Shown here one piece after another: positions 54,389 to 64,000 of a DNA stretch of 64,000 bases (positions are counted from its first letter, which is position 1; each line of letters opens with the position of its first letter). The stretch is from Aphanomyces cochlioides (taxonomy: Eukaryota; Oomycota; Saprolegniomycetes; Saprolegniales; Verrucalvaceae), in assembly GCA_019828595.1 (NCBI GenBank), contig JAHQRK010000004.1, forward strand, positions 2,976,001-3,040,000, in the 5' to 3' direction. The translations under genes were made by a program, and so were the position numbers. A model generated the notes under the pieces. That model was not told the DNA's origin. It saw nothing but the letters and a program-made list of their open reading frames with translations, and ran no database searches.

Positions 54389-54967
54389 TTATTGCAAGGA
54401 GCAACTTTTTGTAGAGTCTGAGGAACCTTCGGATCCTAGTCGTAGTGTTGTGTTGGCAAGGATCATTGTTTGCATGTCGAGTGGCATGGGCACTCGTTTC
54501 GACTGTTCGTAGTCCCACATCAACAAACATGAAGATTGATTTGGTATCCCTCGATGTGAATTCCGCTGGACGTGCTCTAGAAAATCAGAGGGTGGTCGAA
54601 CATGATGTGCTTCAAGGTAGTGCGCATATCCTTCAGGCCAGCAGTATACTCCATCAGTGAGAGTGCATGCTCCCATCGTTTTCGACGGACAGGACGGATC
54701 AATGCGGCAAAAGCTGTAGCCCATTTCGTACGAATCCACGCAGCCTGCGGAGCGGACGTATTGTATAAGTTGATGCGCAGTTACTGGATTGGCTTGATAC
54801 CATTCTATGTCTTGTAGAGCTGCAGGATGGGGCCGCTTGTCATCGGCATCGCCAGCATACTTTTTCCAGAACCCGACTTCAAGCATGGAAATTCGCAACA
54901 AGTACAACGAACGTACGTATTCTCGAACTTCAAATGTACTTGCCCGAACGTTTTGTGTATCGTTCAT
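54389..54967 (-). CDS. Conserved-looking 192-residue protein, unknown function
   Basis: A single uninterrupted frame starts at ATG 54967. The central part contains a Cys cluster (GCVDSYEMGYSFCRIDPSC, ACTLTDGVYCW) followed by WPEGYAHYLEAHHVRPP and FLEHV. The phrase WPEG-x-x-HY-x-x-x-H-x-V-R-P recalls small uncharacterised proteins I have seen in bacteria, but I cannot name a family. The Cys and His residues could bind a metal. There is no signal peptide or membrane segment. The low-complexity-free composition and intact frame argue for a real gene. Confidence 0.6.
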   Translation of the reverse strand: MNDTQNVRASTFEVREYVRSLYLLRISMLEVGFWKKYAGDADDKRPHPAALQDIEWYQANPVTAHQLIQYVRSAGCVDSYEMGYSFCRIDPSCPSKTMGACTLTDGVYCWPEGYAHYLEAHHVRPPSDFLEHVQRNSHRGIPNQSSCLLMWDYEQSKRVPMPLDMQTMILANTTLRLGSEGSSDSTKSCSLQ

Positions 54968-55181
54968 TCGTACGCTTTTAATTGGCTGTGGGCTGTCGTA
55001 TCGATGGACATTTCAAAGTGGAACATCATTAAAAATAGGTTTAAAGTATACAAACTCCAAGTAATTAATTACATTTGGAACAAAGTACAACTCATTAATG
55101 TACGATCGTACTTAAAATACATATTTTGGATATTGGTGCAATGAAACTTGCCATCGTGGAAGGTGCATCTTGAATGCCAGA

Positions 55182-56996
55182 ATGCCGTCGTCTTCTCCTA
55201 CAATGTCTCCGCCCAGTCCCATCTCCGTGCGTATGAAGACATGGAGATCGGTGGAATCGCCGCACGGTGCATCGACAGCCTCGTCGTCGTCGGAAGGCAA
55301 TGACTTCCGATCGCTCACCGAGTCGTTTCGAGATACTCTTGACGAGGTGGTGCAATATGCGATCAACAATTACTCGACAGAAGCGCTGGCTATCTCAAGA
55401 ACAGCCTGGAAAGTAAGTCTTGCGACGTTGTGCCGTACACTGCTTCCTGCCATCACAGCTGGCTTTCTGGGGCACTTGGGATCGAAAGAACTCGCTGCCA
55501 GCGCGTTGGCCAACATTTGGGTGTCTGCGTTGCAAATTTTCATCTATGGCTTCTCAGTCTCTCTTTGCACGGTAAGCTCTTAATTTTGGTATCATATCAA
55601 GCTTAAGATTGACACTAGCTGTGTGGGCAAGCGTATGGATCGCGCAACTACGAGCTCGTTGGCATTTGGTTTCAGTTGGGCGTTGTCACATTGAGTTTGA
55701 TTGCCATTATTATGGGCATCTCCTTCTTCTATGTGCAGCCTTTGCTTGCCTTGATCAACAACGACCCTGAAACCCTCCGACTGGCAGATCTCTTCTGTCG
55801 CTATTCAGTCTTGAGCGTATTGCCGCAATGTTTCAATTGTGCACTGAGGTTTACAACAACCGCTAGGGCTATACGACTAACTTGAGTATACTAGGCAATA
55901 TCTGCAAGCCCAAGAGATTATTACACCTGGGACTGTTGTGAGCTTTCTCAGTGTGCCAATCTGCGTCCTCGCAAACTACTTCCTCATCTTTGTCTGTGGT
56001 TTTGGTTTTGTGGGGTCTCCACTCGCCCAATTCGTCGCTGATGTCTTTCAACCAGCCGCGCTCTACTTGTATGCATGTTGGTACATGCGCTACCACGAGA
56101 AAACTTGGTTTAGATGGACTTGGACGTGCTTGAGACCTGACCGAGTCAAGCGTTTTGTGTGGCTTTCCATGGCCATGACACTCAACGTTGCTTTGGACGA
56201 ATGGATCTACTCTGTAGTCACGGGCATCGCAGGTTCTCTCGGCTCCCTTGACCTTGCCGCCAACAGCATTCTCTACATGCTCTGGAATCTCGTCTACAGC
56301 ATCTATTGGGGTTTTGGCCTGCCGACTCAAGTCCGAGTCGCCAATTTCCTTGGTGCCAACCGTCCTGATGCCGCCAAACGCACCATGTACGTTGGTTTCG
56401 TCCTTGGCGGTGTCGCCGCGTTTGGCTCGGCTGCAATCTTTTATGTCTTTCTACACCCTCTCATTGCATTGTTCACGCCTGATGCTGAGCTAGCCGCGCT
56501 AATCGTGCGGACATTTTATCTGTTTTGCATTGCTGTCGGCATCTCGGGTCTCCATATCGTCCTCGCAAGTGCTGCAGAAGCCATGTCGATGGCAAACACT
56601 TTGCTGTGTATCACTGCTTCAGGCTCTTGGGGAGTCTTGCTGCCTGTTTCGTTCGTCTTAGGTATATCCTGTCATCTTGGTCTCGCTGGACTTTGGATTG
56701 GCAGTGTCATGGGCGAGACCACAAAATTTGTGCTGATTTGGATGGCTATCTACAAAGTTGACTGGGAAAAAGCTGCTGCGTGCGCAGTCCGGCAATGCTA
56801 CAGTCCCAAGGATGAAGAACAAGACGTCCTTGAGCGGCTCTCACTGAGTGTCTCGACGCCATCCATGTTCAGCCCCGTGATGAATTGGCATTTTTCAGAA
56901 GAAAATCCCGCGAGTCGCAATCGATGTTACAGTTTCGACAATGTGACTCAAGAGGAGCAGCAGTCGCTGCTGCGGCATCGAGCCCTCTCGTTTTAA
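55182..56996 (+). CDS. MATE-family multidrug/toxin efflux transporter
   Basis: Exons 55182-55571, 55619-55848 and 55895-56996 encode 573 residues with about 12 membrane segments in two six-helix halves. MATE hallmarks are GFLGHLGSKELAASALAN in the first half with LCGQAYGSRNY after the first intron, and GSLGSLDLAANSILYMLW and LGANRPDAAKR in the second half. These proteins export organic cations, flavonoids or drugs using H+ or Na+ gradients. The N-terminal about 70 residues are hydrophilic and Ser-rich, and the C-terminal about 75 are cytoplasmic and acidic. The start is the first ATG in the frame. Both introns are 46-47 nt. Confidence 0.92.
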
Positions 56997-57218
56997 GCTG
57001 ACGAAACAAATATCGTAATGTGAAAAAAACGAAGAGACTCTTTGACTTGGATGAAAAATCTCCCTCTCTCTGTCGGTCGTCATGGCGTAGAGGCACTAGT
57101 GCTCGAGCTTGTTGCCTAGACAACGTTCTCGACATTCAACAGAGCGCTAGCTTCCTTCTGTCGCGCAGTTCGATGACATTCCAGTTGTGGAGCTTTGGAG
57201 AGAAGGAAAGATAATTGA
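56997..57218. other. Short intergenic spacer
   Basis: Sequence between the stops of the convergent MATE and EF-hand genes. No supportable gene. Confidence 0.5.
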
Positions 57219-59760
57219 TTAAGTAAAGAAATGGAGCGATACTTTGAGATGTGGACCCAATTCATAGATCAACTCGTTGGTGCCAGCGCTGTCACCATGG
57301 TCATGCTGTAGTGGAAATGCTTTGAATGTATTCATGATCGTGTCAAAGTTTCGCCTTTCGTCGTTCGTTGCATGGTCGGCCAAGTAGGTGCCAACGCACA
57401 TGCCATTGTCAATAATGACATCTGGCCAGCCATTTTCACGTTTGGACGGCGAAAGTGGTGGCGCTTCAAATTGTCTAAATCGAATTTAATGTCGACGAGT
57501 CGTCCGACAGCATAACGTTATACCGAAGGAAGCCATTGTATTGAATCCCATCAGACGACACGTAGCCCGACTGAGAGAGAGCATGCAGGAGCAGTCGATT
57601 CTCGGCTGGAGAAATCGCAGCTCCGATCGTCCGAAGGACGGTAAAGAAATCTACACCACACATCGGTTCCGTTGATCTCGTCTGGAATTCATTACCTCGT
57701 TCATGGAGCTTCTTTGCAGTCGATCCGTGGCGCATTTTGTCGGCGGATTCAAAGGCATGCAGTGCAATATCACGCCCACGAGTACCAGCCCCTCGTGAGT
57801 CATCGTGCAAGAAAGCATGCAATCGACGGTGAAGCTTTTCCAAGCTAGAAGTACTTGATAGACCCACCGCGCATTGGCACGGGATGATGGGTTTTGACGA
57901 TGTCGGCGATATCAAGTCATCAACCATTCTAGGAGGAAACAATGAGGGCAAGGGAGTAAGATGTAACTCAACCGAAGAAATTCGCCATATTGGACTCCAC
58001 GGAACTCTCGATTTCTCGAGTCTTTCCCAGGCTCAATAAATAGAGGCAAGCAAGCTTCGACGTCTTGTTTCGGATATTTCAAGCTGGCGTGGCTCGTTAA
58101 ACAAGCAACGAAATCTACGACATGGGTCAGGAGACAACAGCTACTGAGGGAAAACCCTTCTTTGAAACGAGCCCGGTGGGGACGCCCGTCACGCGACTAT
58201 CGACTTTTTCCAACTGCTTGCGGAAATGATTTAAATCGTCGGCGGCATCGCGGTCTGGATCCGTGGCTAGCCGCTGGAGGATAGATTTCAAGTGTTTGTG
58301 CTGCTTCACGGTGGCAATATGCTGTCCATATCGTCTACGAAGAGTGTCAGCGAAGGCCAACGACGATATAGAGTACTCCAGAAATGCCGCGTAGCTAATA
58401 AGACCATTTGAGTCACGAGGAAACTTGGATAGCACAGAGCGTAGCTGCGCATTCGTGACTGTAAATCCACAATGCTGCAGTGCATTCTCAAACCCTTGGG
58501 ATATGAGACTACAATCGAACGATCTTGACGTACCATCTTCAGATAGTTTGCCACCGTCGAGAGGATCAATCAATTCGCAAGCTTCGAGGAATTTCTCGGC
58601 CCCCGTGAAGATTGATCGAGGCGTGTGGCTACACTGTCCAGGCGAGAGGACTTTCGGAACGCGTTGGGTCATGAAAGCTCTCAGATCTCGCTCGACGCTC
58701 AGGACATCTGAACCAAGATGGGGCTGGTCTAGAAGCTCAAATTTCTTCACAGGAGACGCAAGGGGATGCGTCGCGTCGTCGCCAGAAGTCGACGCTTCTT
58801 CTTCACTATCCACACAGAGAAAATGGCCAATCTACCAGAATTTAGTCGCGAAGATTAGGATGGTATTACTTGTTCGTAGTTGATGCACTTGGGATGCTTC
58901 TTGTTGCGCAAGTTGAGTGTCAAATACCCCATCTCCTGCTTCGTCAATGGAGACTTCATGTTGTTCACCAAGCAAGCTACCCATAAAGTCAACGATGAGC
59001 TTGTAACTCGTTGACTTACCGACAAAACTGTGTTCGTCCAGCATCCCGTCGCCACCGTGATCTTCCCTGACGAGCAAGTCTCGAATACTGTCGAATCCTT
59101 CCTTGGAGGACGTTGATTTCTTGACTCCATGGAGCACTTTATGACGGATCGATGCCTGACCAGCTTGTGAAATCGCTACTTTGCAACGGGTTCACCTTGA
59201 GGATTCGATGTTTTTCCAACCGCTCGTCCACACGGATGGTAGAATTGACTGCATCGGACGAGCCATCTTGTTTCTTCTTGCTGTGCCTCTTCCGCGGTCG
59301 ATTGTGTGTATTTGGATTGTCAGAGACGCTGGTGGATTCAGTGGAAGGTCTGTCTTTTGATCTGTGGCTCTTGTTGCCATCCGAGCTGTCGTTTTCCTTT
59401 GCTTTGGCCCGCTCCTGTTCAAAATCTTGCATTCCGTAGCAAAAGTCCGTGTAGTTGACTCGCTTCTTGGGCCCTTGAAAGGCTTGGGCAACGTTTTCCA
59501 CATCCCTAGTAGTCGTCAATGTGTTTAAGATGTTCACGCTGCCGTACACATGTTTGTTCTCGCCAAGGAGCGTGCTCAGTGCTCGGACAAAGTCCCTACA
59601 ATGCATCAAGTCATTACACCCCGTGGTGTCGTTCAAACTTGGGTTTCAGGACGCCGTTTCCATCCGAGTCCAAGGCTTGGAACTCCGAGTACACATCGTC
59701 CGCTTCAAATTGTTCAGCCAAGCACTTGTAGCAGCGACGGACATCGGGGTCCCATGTCAT
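57219..59760 (-). CDS. Large EF-hand protein
   Basis: Eight exons (59760-59639, 59595-59196, 59155-59020, 58976-58870, 58831-58156, 58114-57973, 57928-57524, 57474-57219) encode 747 residues; all introns are 38-49 nt and in frame. Two canonical calcium loops are visible, DSDGNGVLKPKDF (about residues 30-42) and DHGGDGMLDEHSF (about 205-217), plus degenerate helix-loop-helix units around FPRDSNGLISYAAFLEY and QSGYVSSDGIQYNGFLR. Between them are a Lys/Ser-rich linker and another ordered region. Calcium binding is likely for the first two; the others may be structural, as in long flagellar EF-hand proteins. The start at 59760 (MTWDPDVRRC) is chosen for fit; an in-frame ATG at 59862 would add 34 residues. 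Confidence 0.78.
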
Positions 59761-60107
59761 GAGCGACCCAAGACTGGAATGGAAAATGACAAACCTCGTT
59801 GGAAGCCACTTATTCTCGGAGCAGCACCAGATTATCCACGTAACTGTGTCATCCCGTTTCATGCCAGTTACACGCCGGTTTCATTGAGACTAGTACTACT
59901 ACAACTTCTTCCAGCTCTTCTCATTCCTTGTTAGAGCTCAAAGCTGCGGGATTTGCCGAGTGAGAGGCTTGTATGCTTTTTGGGCTACTACAGCAAGATA
60001 GTAGTCTTCACTGGAATCCGGATAATAGGGTTATTAACCGGGTTCCGGATAAATGGAAGATGAAAATCTGGAACACTTGAAAACTTCGTCCAAGGCGCGG
60101 CAACGAC
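59761..60107. other. Intergenic promoter region
   Basis: Divergent spacer between the EF-hand and SFT2 genes. It carries the palindrome cluster at 60015-60052. No gene seen. Confidence 0.45.
60015..60052. promoter_or_regulatory. ATCCGGATAA elements upstream of SFT2
   Basis: AATCCGGATAAT lies at 60015-60026 and TTCCGGATAA at 60043-60052, with an ACCGGGT between them. They lie 56-93 bp before the SFT2 start codon. Confidence 0.5.
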
Positions 60108-60653
60108 ATGTTCGACTCGTTGAAGCAACAGAGCAAGCGCCTCTTGGATGGCAACAGCGAGCCGGCATCTCCAACGGTATCGTTTGGTGATGAAGATAAC
60201 CAGATCTCATGCCCATCTCTACGTTTTTCGTATCAAGAGCGACTGATTGGATGCCTCGTTTGCTTTTTTCTTGGCATGCTGCTCTCGTTTGGATCGACTG
60301 TGCGCTTGGGTCAATTGGTTGCCGGCCGCCCTGCACCTTTTGCCATTTGCTATACGTTGGGAAACTTGCTCTCGATCGGATGCACCATGTTCTTTGTGGG
60401 GCCAGTGTCACAGTGCAAATCCATGTTCCATGCCAAACGCCGAGTGGCCACAACGATCTACTTGGTCTTCATGGGGGTTACGCTTGCTTTATGCTTTTCC
60501 CCAAACATCCCACACCGGACTGGCCTCGTTTTGATTTCAGTCATCATCCAATTCAGTGCCTTGTCGTGGTACACGCTCTCCTACATTCCGTACGGCCAAG
60601 CAGCTTTCATGAAACTCACTAAACGGTTCTGCTGCCAGTCAGATAATGTCTAA
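60108..60653 (+). CDS. SFT2: SFT2-family vesicle transport protein
   Basis: An uninterrupted frame of 181 residues. SFT2/Got1-type proteins are small tetraspanning Golgi proteins that help fuse endosome-derived vesicles with the Golgi. The cytoplasmic N-terminus of about 45 residues (with FGDEDNQISCPSL) is followed by four membrane segments. Typical SFT2 features are CLVCFFLGMLLSF, YTLGNLLSIGCTMFFVGP at the hairpin between segments 2 and 3, KRRVATTIYL, and SWYTLSYIPYGQ. Length and topology match the family. The short basic tail ends in KRFCCQSDNV. The palindrome element is directly upstream. Confidence 0.93.
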   Translation: MFDSLKQQSKRLLDGNSEPASPTVSFGDEDNQISCPSLRFSYQERLIGCLVCFFLGMLLSFGSTVRLGQLVAGRPAPFAICYTLGNLLSIGCTMFFVGPVSQCKSMFHAKRRVATTIYLVFMGVTLALCFSPNIPHRTGLVLISVIIQFSALSWYTLSYIPYGQAAFMKLTKRFCCQSDNV

Positions 60654-60758
60654 CAAGTCCATGTTACCTTTCTCTCATTAGCCCTTCTCCATCACCCGTA
60701 CTTGACGGTAGCAGAGTGGTGGCCGAGCCGCACCAAGTTGTCCTCAGTCGGCGAATTC

Positions 60759-60799
60759 ATTCGGATAAACGTTCACTTTCCAGATTACATATCCGGATT
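60759..60799. promoter_or_regulatory. TATCCGGATT elements upstream of the chromo-domain gene
   Basis: ATTCGGATAA lies at 60759-60768 and TATCCGGATT at 60790-60799. The second lies 66 bp before the ATG at 60865. Confidence 0.5.
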
Positions 60800-60864
60800 T
60801 TGAAGGATCTTTCTGAATCGGCATATTCCTTTTTTTCTGAACTCAAGTTTGGCGTGCAATCCTC

Positions 60865-62492
60865 ATGCTCATCTGCACCACTTCTGCCGACGGAATAACT
60901 TCAGAAACATCCCCACGGTACGAATAATTGGTATCTGTGGTGACTGATGAAGCTTTGCATAGTCTGGATGGACCTGGAGGTAGCCAGCGACGCTCCTCTG
61001 CACGTCTCGCCAAGGTGGAAGAAACATCGAAACGCATTGTGCAACCGTCCAAGTCGACAACCTCTATGGGATTTTCTGTGAGCGCGAAGAAAAAAGAGGA
61101 GAAATACATGGGCATTGGAGTCGTCGTTGACACCAAGGTTCGACAATTCAAATTGAATGCTAGATGATATTTATGTAGGATGAAAGCAAAGAGTGGCATG
61201 AAGCACGAATTATTGATGCCAACCCGACTGCAAGGCTTCTAAAAGTGCATTATTTGGGCTGGCATAAGCGCTACGATGCATGGGTTCCCATTGACTCGAT
61301 TGTTGCTCACGGCTCTCGCGTCAAAGGTGCTACGGTCTCAGACAAAAGTTTGCGCTTGACAAATATGCGATCGACTTTGTTTCGGTTGAACCCAAATTAT
61401 GTCGAAAAGAGTCCAAACAAGCTTCCATCGACCACAGAGAAGAAAAAAGATGTCTTCGTCTTCTCTGACAAAAAGGAATCTGCTACTTCGGTACCTGAAA
61501 AGGTCTCTAAGTCTCCAAGTGCAACAACGAGACGTGTCTCTCCAAGAACAACCGGTGTTCTCGAAGAAAGTAAATCCAAAGAATCATGTCCTAAATCCAA
61601 TACCTCAAAAAAGCCTCACGAAACAACATCTATCAAAACAGAAACCAAAACAACTGCCACTTCAGCTTCTCAAGCTCGTGTGACCTCTCAGCGAATTGAT
61701 CCTAAACACAGCAAGCACAGCGAAGCCAACGACGCCTCTACAAGTCAAGCACTTACTAAGACAAAGAATACATCCAAAAAGAGGAAGGTCTCATCGGACA
61801 AAGGAGTTGAAGAAGAAGAACCGAAAAATGCTCGTGTGACCTCTCAGCGAATTGATCCTAAACACAGCAAGCACAGCGAAGCCAAAGACGCCTCTACAAG
61901 TCAAGCACTTACTAAGACAAAGAATACATCCAAAAAGAGGAAGGTCTCATCGGACAAAGGAGTTGAAGAAGAAGAACCGAAAAATGCCAAGAAAGCCGAC
62001 AATTCAGCGAAGACAGACGACTCGACCAGGGCAACCTCTGTTGTGTCGCCTATGCCTACGCAAGCATTGCCAAAACCCCAAAAGCAAGAGGCAAACCCTC
62101 TCAAGCGTGAAAGTGATTCGAAGGTTGACAACACAGCTCAAAAAAGAACCCGGATAGAGCCACTTGACACCAAGTTGGCTTCGCTGAAATTGGCCAAAAA
62201 GACGGACGAGCTCAATAGCTCAAATGATGGACCTAAACCTTTATCCAAGAGTGCCCTCGCAGAAATTTTTCGTCACCGAGTGCGAGAGCAGCAACTCTCA
62301 CCATTGCCCCCGAAGCAACCACAAACCCAGAGATGTTTCCCTCACGAAATGAACCCTCTCCGAAAACAAGTCCGAAATGCTAACTTGATGTATATGCAAC
62401 AACAAGATGCGTACCTGCGCGACAGCATTCAAAGATGGACAGCGATACAACAAAATTTTGTGAAGGATATCAAGTCAGTGGTGCTTTTGTAG
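60865..62492 (+). CDS. Chromo/Tudor-knot chromatin protein with duplicated Lys/Ser-rich linker
   Basis: Exons 60865-60917, 60963-61137 and 61179-62492 encode 513 residues. Residues about 60-125 form an MRG/MSL3-type chromo barrel (Tudor-knot): GIGVVVDTKDESKEWHEA, RIIDANPTARLLKVHYLGW, HKRYDAWVPIDSIV, where the aromatic W, Y and W would form the methyl-lysine pocket. A long disordered Lys/Ser/Thr-rich region follows, with KKRKV basic clusters that look like nuclear signals. It includes a 52-codon unit repeated twice in tandem. The C-terminal about 60 residues are ordered and helical (SALAEIFRHRVREQQL). It probably belongs to a histone acetyltransferase or related chromatin complex; the member is not identified. 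The first short exon is supported by phase and a 45-nt intron. Confidence 0.77.
61674..61985 (+). repeat. Tandem 156-bp (52-codon) duplication inside the chromo gene
   Basis: Copies 61674-61829 and 61830-61985 are nearly identical at the DNA level; the one coding difference I see is AAC versus AAA (N/K in the SEA-N/K-DAS position). The unit begins at ARVTSQRIDPKHSKHSE and ends in EEEEPKNA, so length and phase keep the reading frame. Confidence 0.95.
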
Positions 62493-62637
62493 CGTTGCGT
62501 TGCCACCAAAATATGACTGTTAAATGTCCGAGTAAACGCAAGATTCCACGTAATCTGAATGAAATCATGTTGGCCTCACTTGGGTAGTGTTCAGGATTGA
62601 ATGCACATGCTCAGAAACTCACGCCAATCACTTTGGT

Positions 62638-64000
62638 TTAAAGCTCGGCGGCATCTTTGGTCATGACAAATTCATCCACGACGGCACTTGTCGCGGTGTC
62701 GATAAATTGCCACTTGAGATGCGTTCGATTGCCATAGACAGTCGAGATGCCGTAGACTGTGTTGTTCCAGACGACATTCCACTCTGGCACTTGTTCTTCG
62801 CCCAAGTATGGAGTTAAGTCTTCAATATTGCCAGCAGCACCGGTGAGGATGTACACTGGAGCTTTGGGGTTATGGTACACCGAGGCATCAGGAGAAACAC
62901 CATCGCGAACAGATTTGCCATGAGCAATCGGCAGTTGGCGCTCATATGAATGGACGTGGCCCATCAGAACTGCATCAACTTTGTACCTACGAACGATTGT
63001 CAAGAGAGTTCATGAGATGGCCCGTACTTCAGGAAAAGGTCTTCAAATGCCTTTTGGATGGCGACAGTGACATTGTGGACTCGAGGCAATCGGCCATATG
63101 TCGTATCTTCCATGAAGACGCTGTACAGAGGTCGATGCGTGCCTACAAAGATCCATGGAAACATGTCACGGCGAGCATGGGCAGCCGCAAGAGCTTCATT
63201 CAGCCATTTCACTTGATTGCCAAAGCCACCGTTATGATGGGTGCCCGTTTGTTCGTCACGGATAGCCCCGTCAAAGTCAGTCTCCGAGTTGATGCTACAA
63301 GGCAACGTTCAGAGCTCAATGGGAGATAGTCAAAACCTGATGAACTGCACTGGCCCATGCGTCCAACTGAACCACATATTGAGTGCGCCATTCGATTCAT
63401 TTGATGGCATTCGAAAGCGCGCATTGTACGCTGAAAAGTTGCCCAAGTGATCTTTCTTGAAAGTCGATCGCAAGCACGCTGGGGAATAGCACTCTGCCTC
63501 GTGGTTTCCCACCGTGACCATGTACGGGACTTTCGACATGACAGGAGACATGAAGGTCATAAACTTGTTCAAGACTTCCTCGTACGTGAATGCATTTGGA
63601 TCCACGTCAGGGTGTTCAAATGCATCATCAGCATAAGAAATGTCCCCAATGTGCCAAATCAACTCGACACCGTCGAGAGCTGGCGAATTCAAGTATTCAA
63701 TACTCGATTCACTCTTCAGGACGCCCATGTCGCCGTAGATGACGGTATTGAAAGCATCGACTGTTCCATCACTTGCTGTCTTAAAAACATTGCGCGTTGA
63801 CGACGTGGCCAGCGAGTCGTCCTAGAACTCAAGTGAGGTTTGTTCGGCAATGGCAAGTAACCTGGCTTCCAATGACGTAGACATATTCAGTCTGGGGCGT
63901 CAAACCAGAGATAACTGCATGGTGGTTGTATAGCTCGTAGTCGTCCTCGGCGTAGTAAACGTTCGTTGTAGCTGGCACAACGTTCATTGCATCAAGTGAT
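62638..64000 (-). CDS. Purple acid phosphatase (metallophosphoesterase), 3' part
   Basis: The gene runs off the right edge. Exons are 64000-63862 (partial), 63821-63337, 63294-63028 and 62986-62638, with introns of 40-42 nt. The fibronectin-like N-terminal domain is partly visible (ISGLTPQTEYVYVIGSQ). The dinuclear metal site motifs occur in family order: YGDMG, WHIGDISYADD, TVGNHEAE, VGTHRPLYS and MGHVHSYERQLP, which supply the conserved D, D/Y, N, H and H-x-H ligands. The final domain ends normally (FVMTKDAAEL). Such enzymes release phosphate from organic esters at acidic pH and are often secreted or vacuolar; the signal sequence is outside the window. It converges on the chromo-domain gene with a 145-bp spacer. 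Confidence 0.92.

Noticed and set aside
60706..60735. tRNA-like 5' segment GTAGCAGAGTGGTGGCCGAG
   Set aside because: It resembles the start of a tRNA-Ser or tRNA-Leu by a few bases, but no matching acceptor stem, anticodon arm or T loop follows at the right distance.
61674..61985. Tandem repeats considered as CRISPR or satellite
   Set aside because: Only two direct copies, no spacers, and the unit is coding and in frame; it is an intragenic duplication.

Overview
The window looks like nuclear DNA of an oomycete, most likely a saprolegnialean such as Aphanomyces. The reasons are very short spliceosomal introns (about 37-64 nt, usually ending in TAG), closely packed genes, flagellar and dynein-related genes expected of a zoospore-forming organism, a Crinkler (CRN) effector, a FAR1-type zinc-finger gene and an amplified hexose-transporter cluster. 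The genus is inferred, not shown. I built the gene models by hand: an exon chain was accepted when every junction kept frame, used GT..AG and gave a protein consistent with its family.

Region 1 (1-16.7 kb) is gene-dense and conserved. It holds the start of an ankyrin protein, a central-apparatus ASH-domain protein (CFAP74-like), a FAR1-type DNA-binding protein, an armadillo protein with one repeat per exon, a HOOK dynein adaptor, an organelle-targeted nucleoside diphosphate kinase, a bacterial-type SfsA homologue and the nucleoporin NUP160. Convergent neighbours are often only a few bases apart.

Region 2 (16.9-38.5 kb) is dynamic and gene-poor. It contains five hexose-transporter (SLC2/MFS) copies, two intact (16929-18530 and 23338-25038) and three broken. 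The last broken copy is split by a 4.58 kb Ty1/copia retrotransposon with 128-bp LTRs and a 5-bp target duplication. Between the copies lie remnants of a multi-membrane-segment gene, a 230-bp inverted repeat and other unrecognised sequence. One intact type I membrane protein gene (30958-31958) is embedded here.

Region 3 (39.7-47 kb) is a rearranged block: a complete CCZ1 gene (endosomal Mon1-Ccz1 GEF), a plant/bacterial-type LpxK and a CRN effector gene, flanked by 1.2 kb inverted arms. Each arm is a mosaic of the CCZ1 3' end, an LpxK tail and CRN C-terminal sequence.

Region 4 (47.2-64 kb) is again conserved and compact: a MYND protein, a mitochondrial membrane protein of unknown role, a secreted Cys-rich protein, mitoribosomal mS29 (DAP3), a mitochondrial rhomboid, a DUF2431 methyltransferase fused to zinc fingers, an unknown 192-residue protein, a MATE transporter, a large EF-hand protein, SFT2, a chromo/Tudor-knot protein with an internal 52-codon tandem duplication, and a purple acid phosphatase running off the window.

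A short palindrome (consensus near TATCCGGATA) recurs 35-140 nt upstream of at least six start codons and looks like a shared promoter element. I found no tRNA, rRNA or CRISPR array, and no single large uncharacterised system. The most novel signals are the palindrome, the mosaic inverted duplication, the SfsA and LpxK genes, and the repeat-per-exon armadillo gene.
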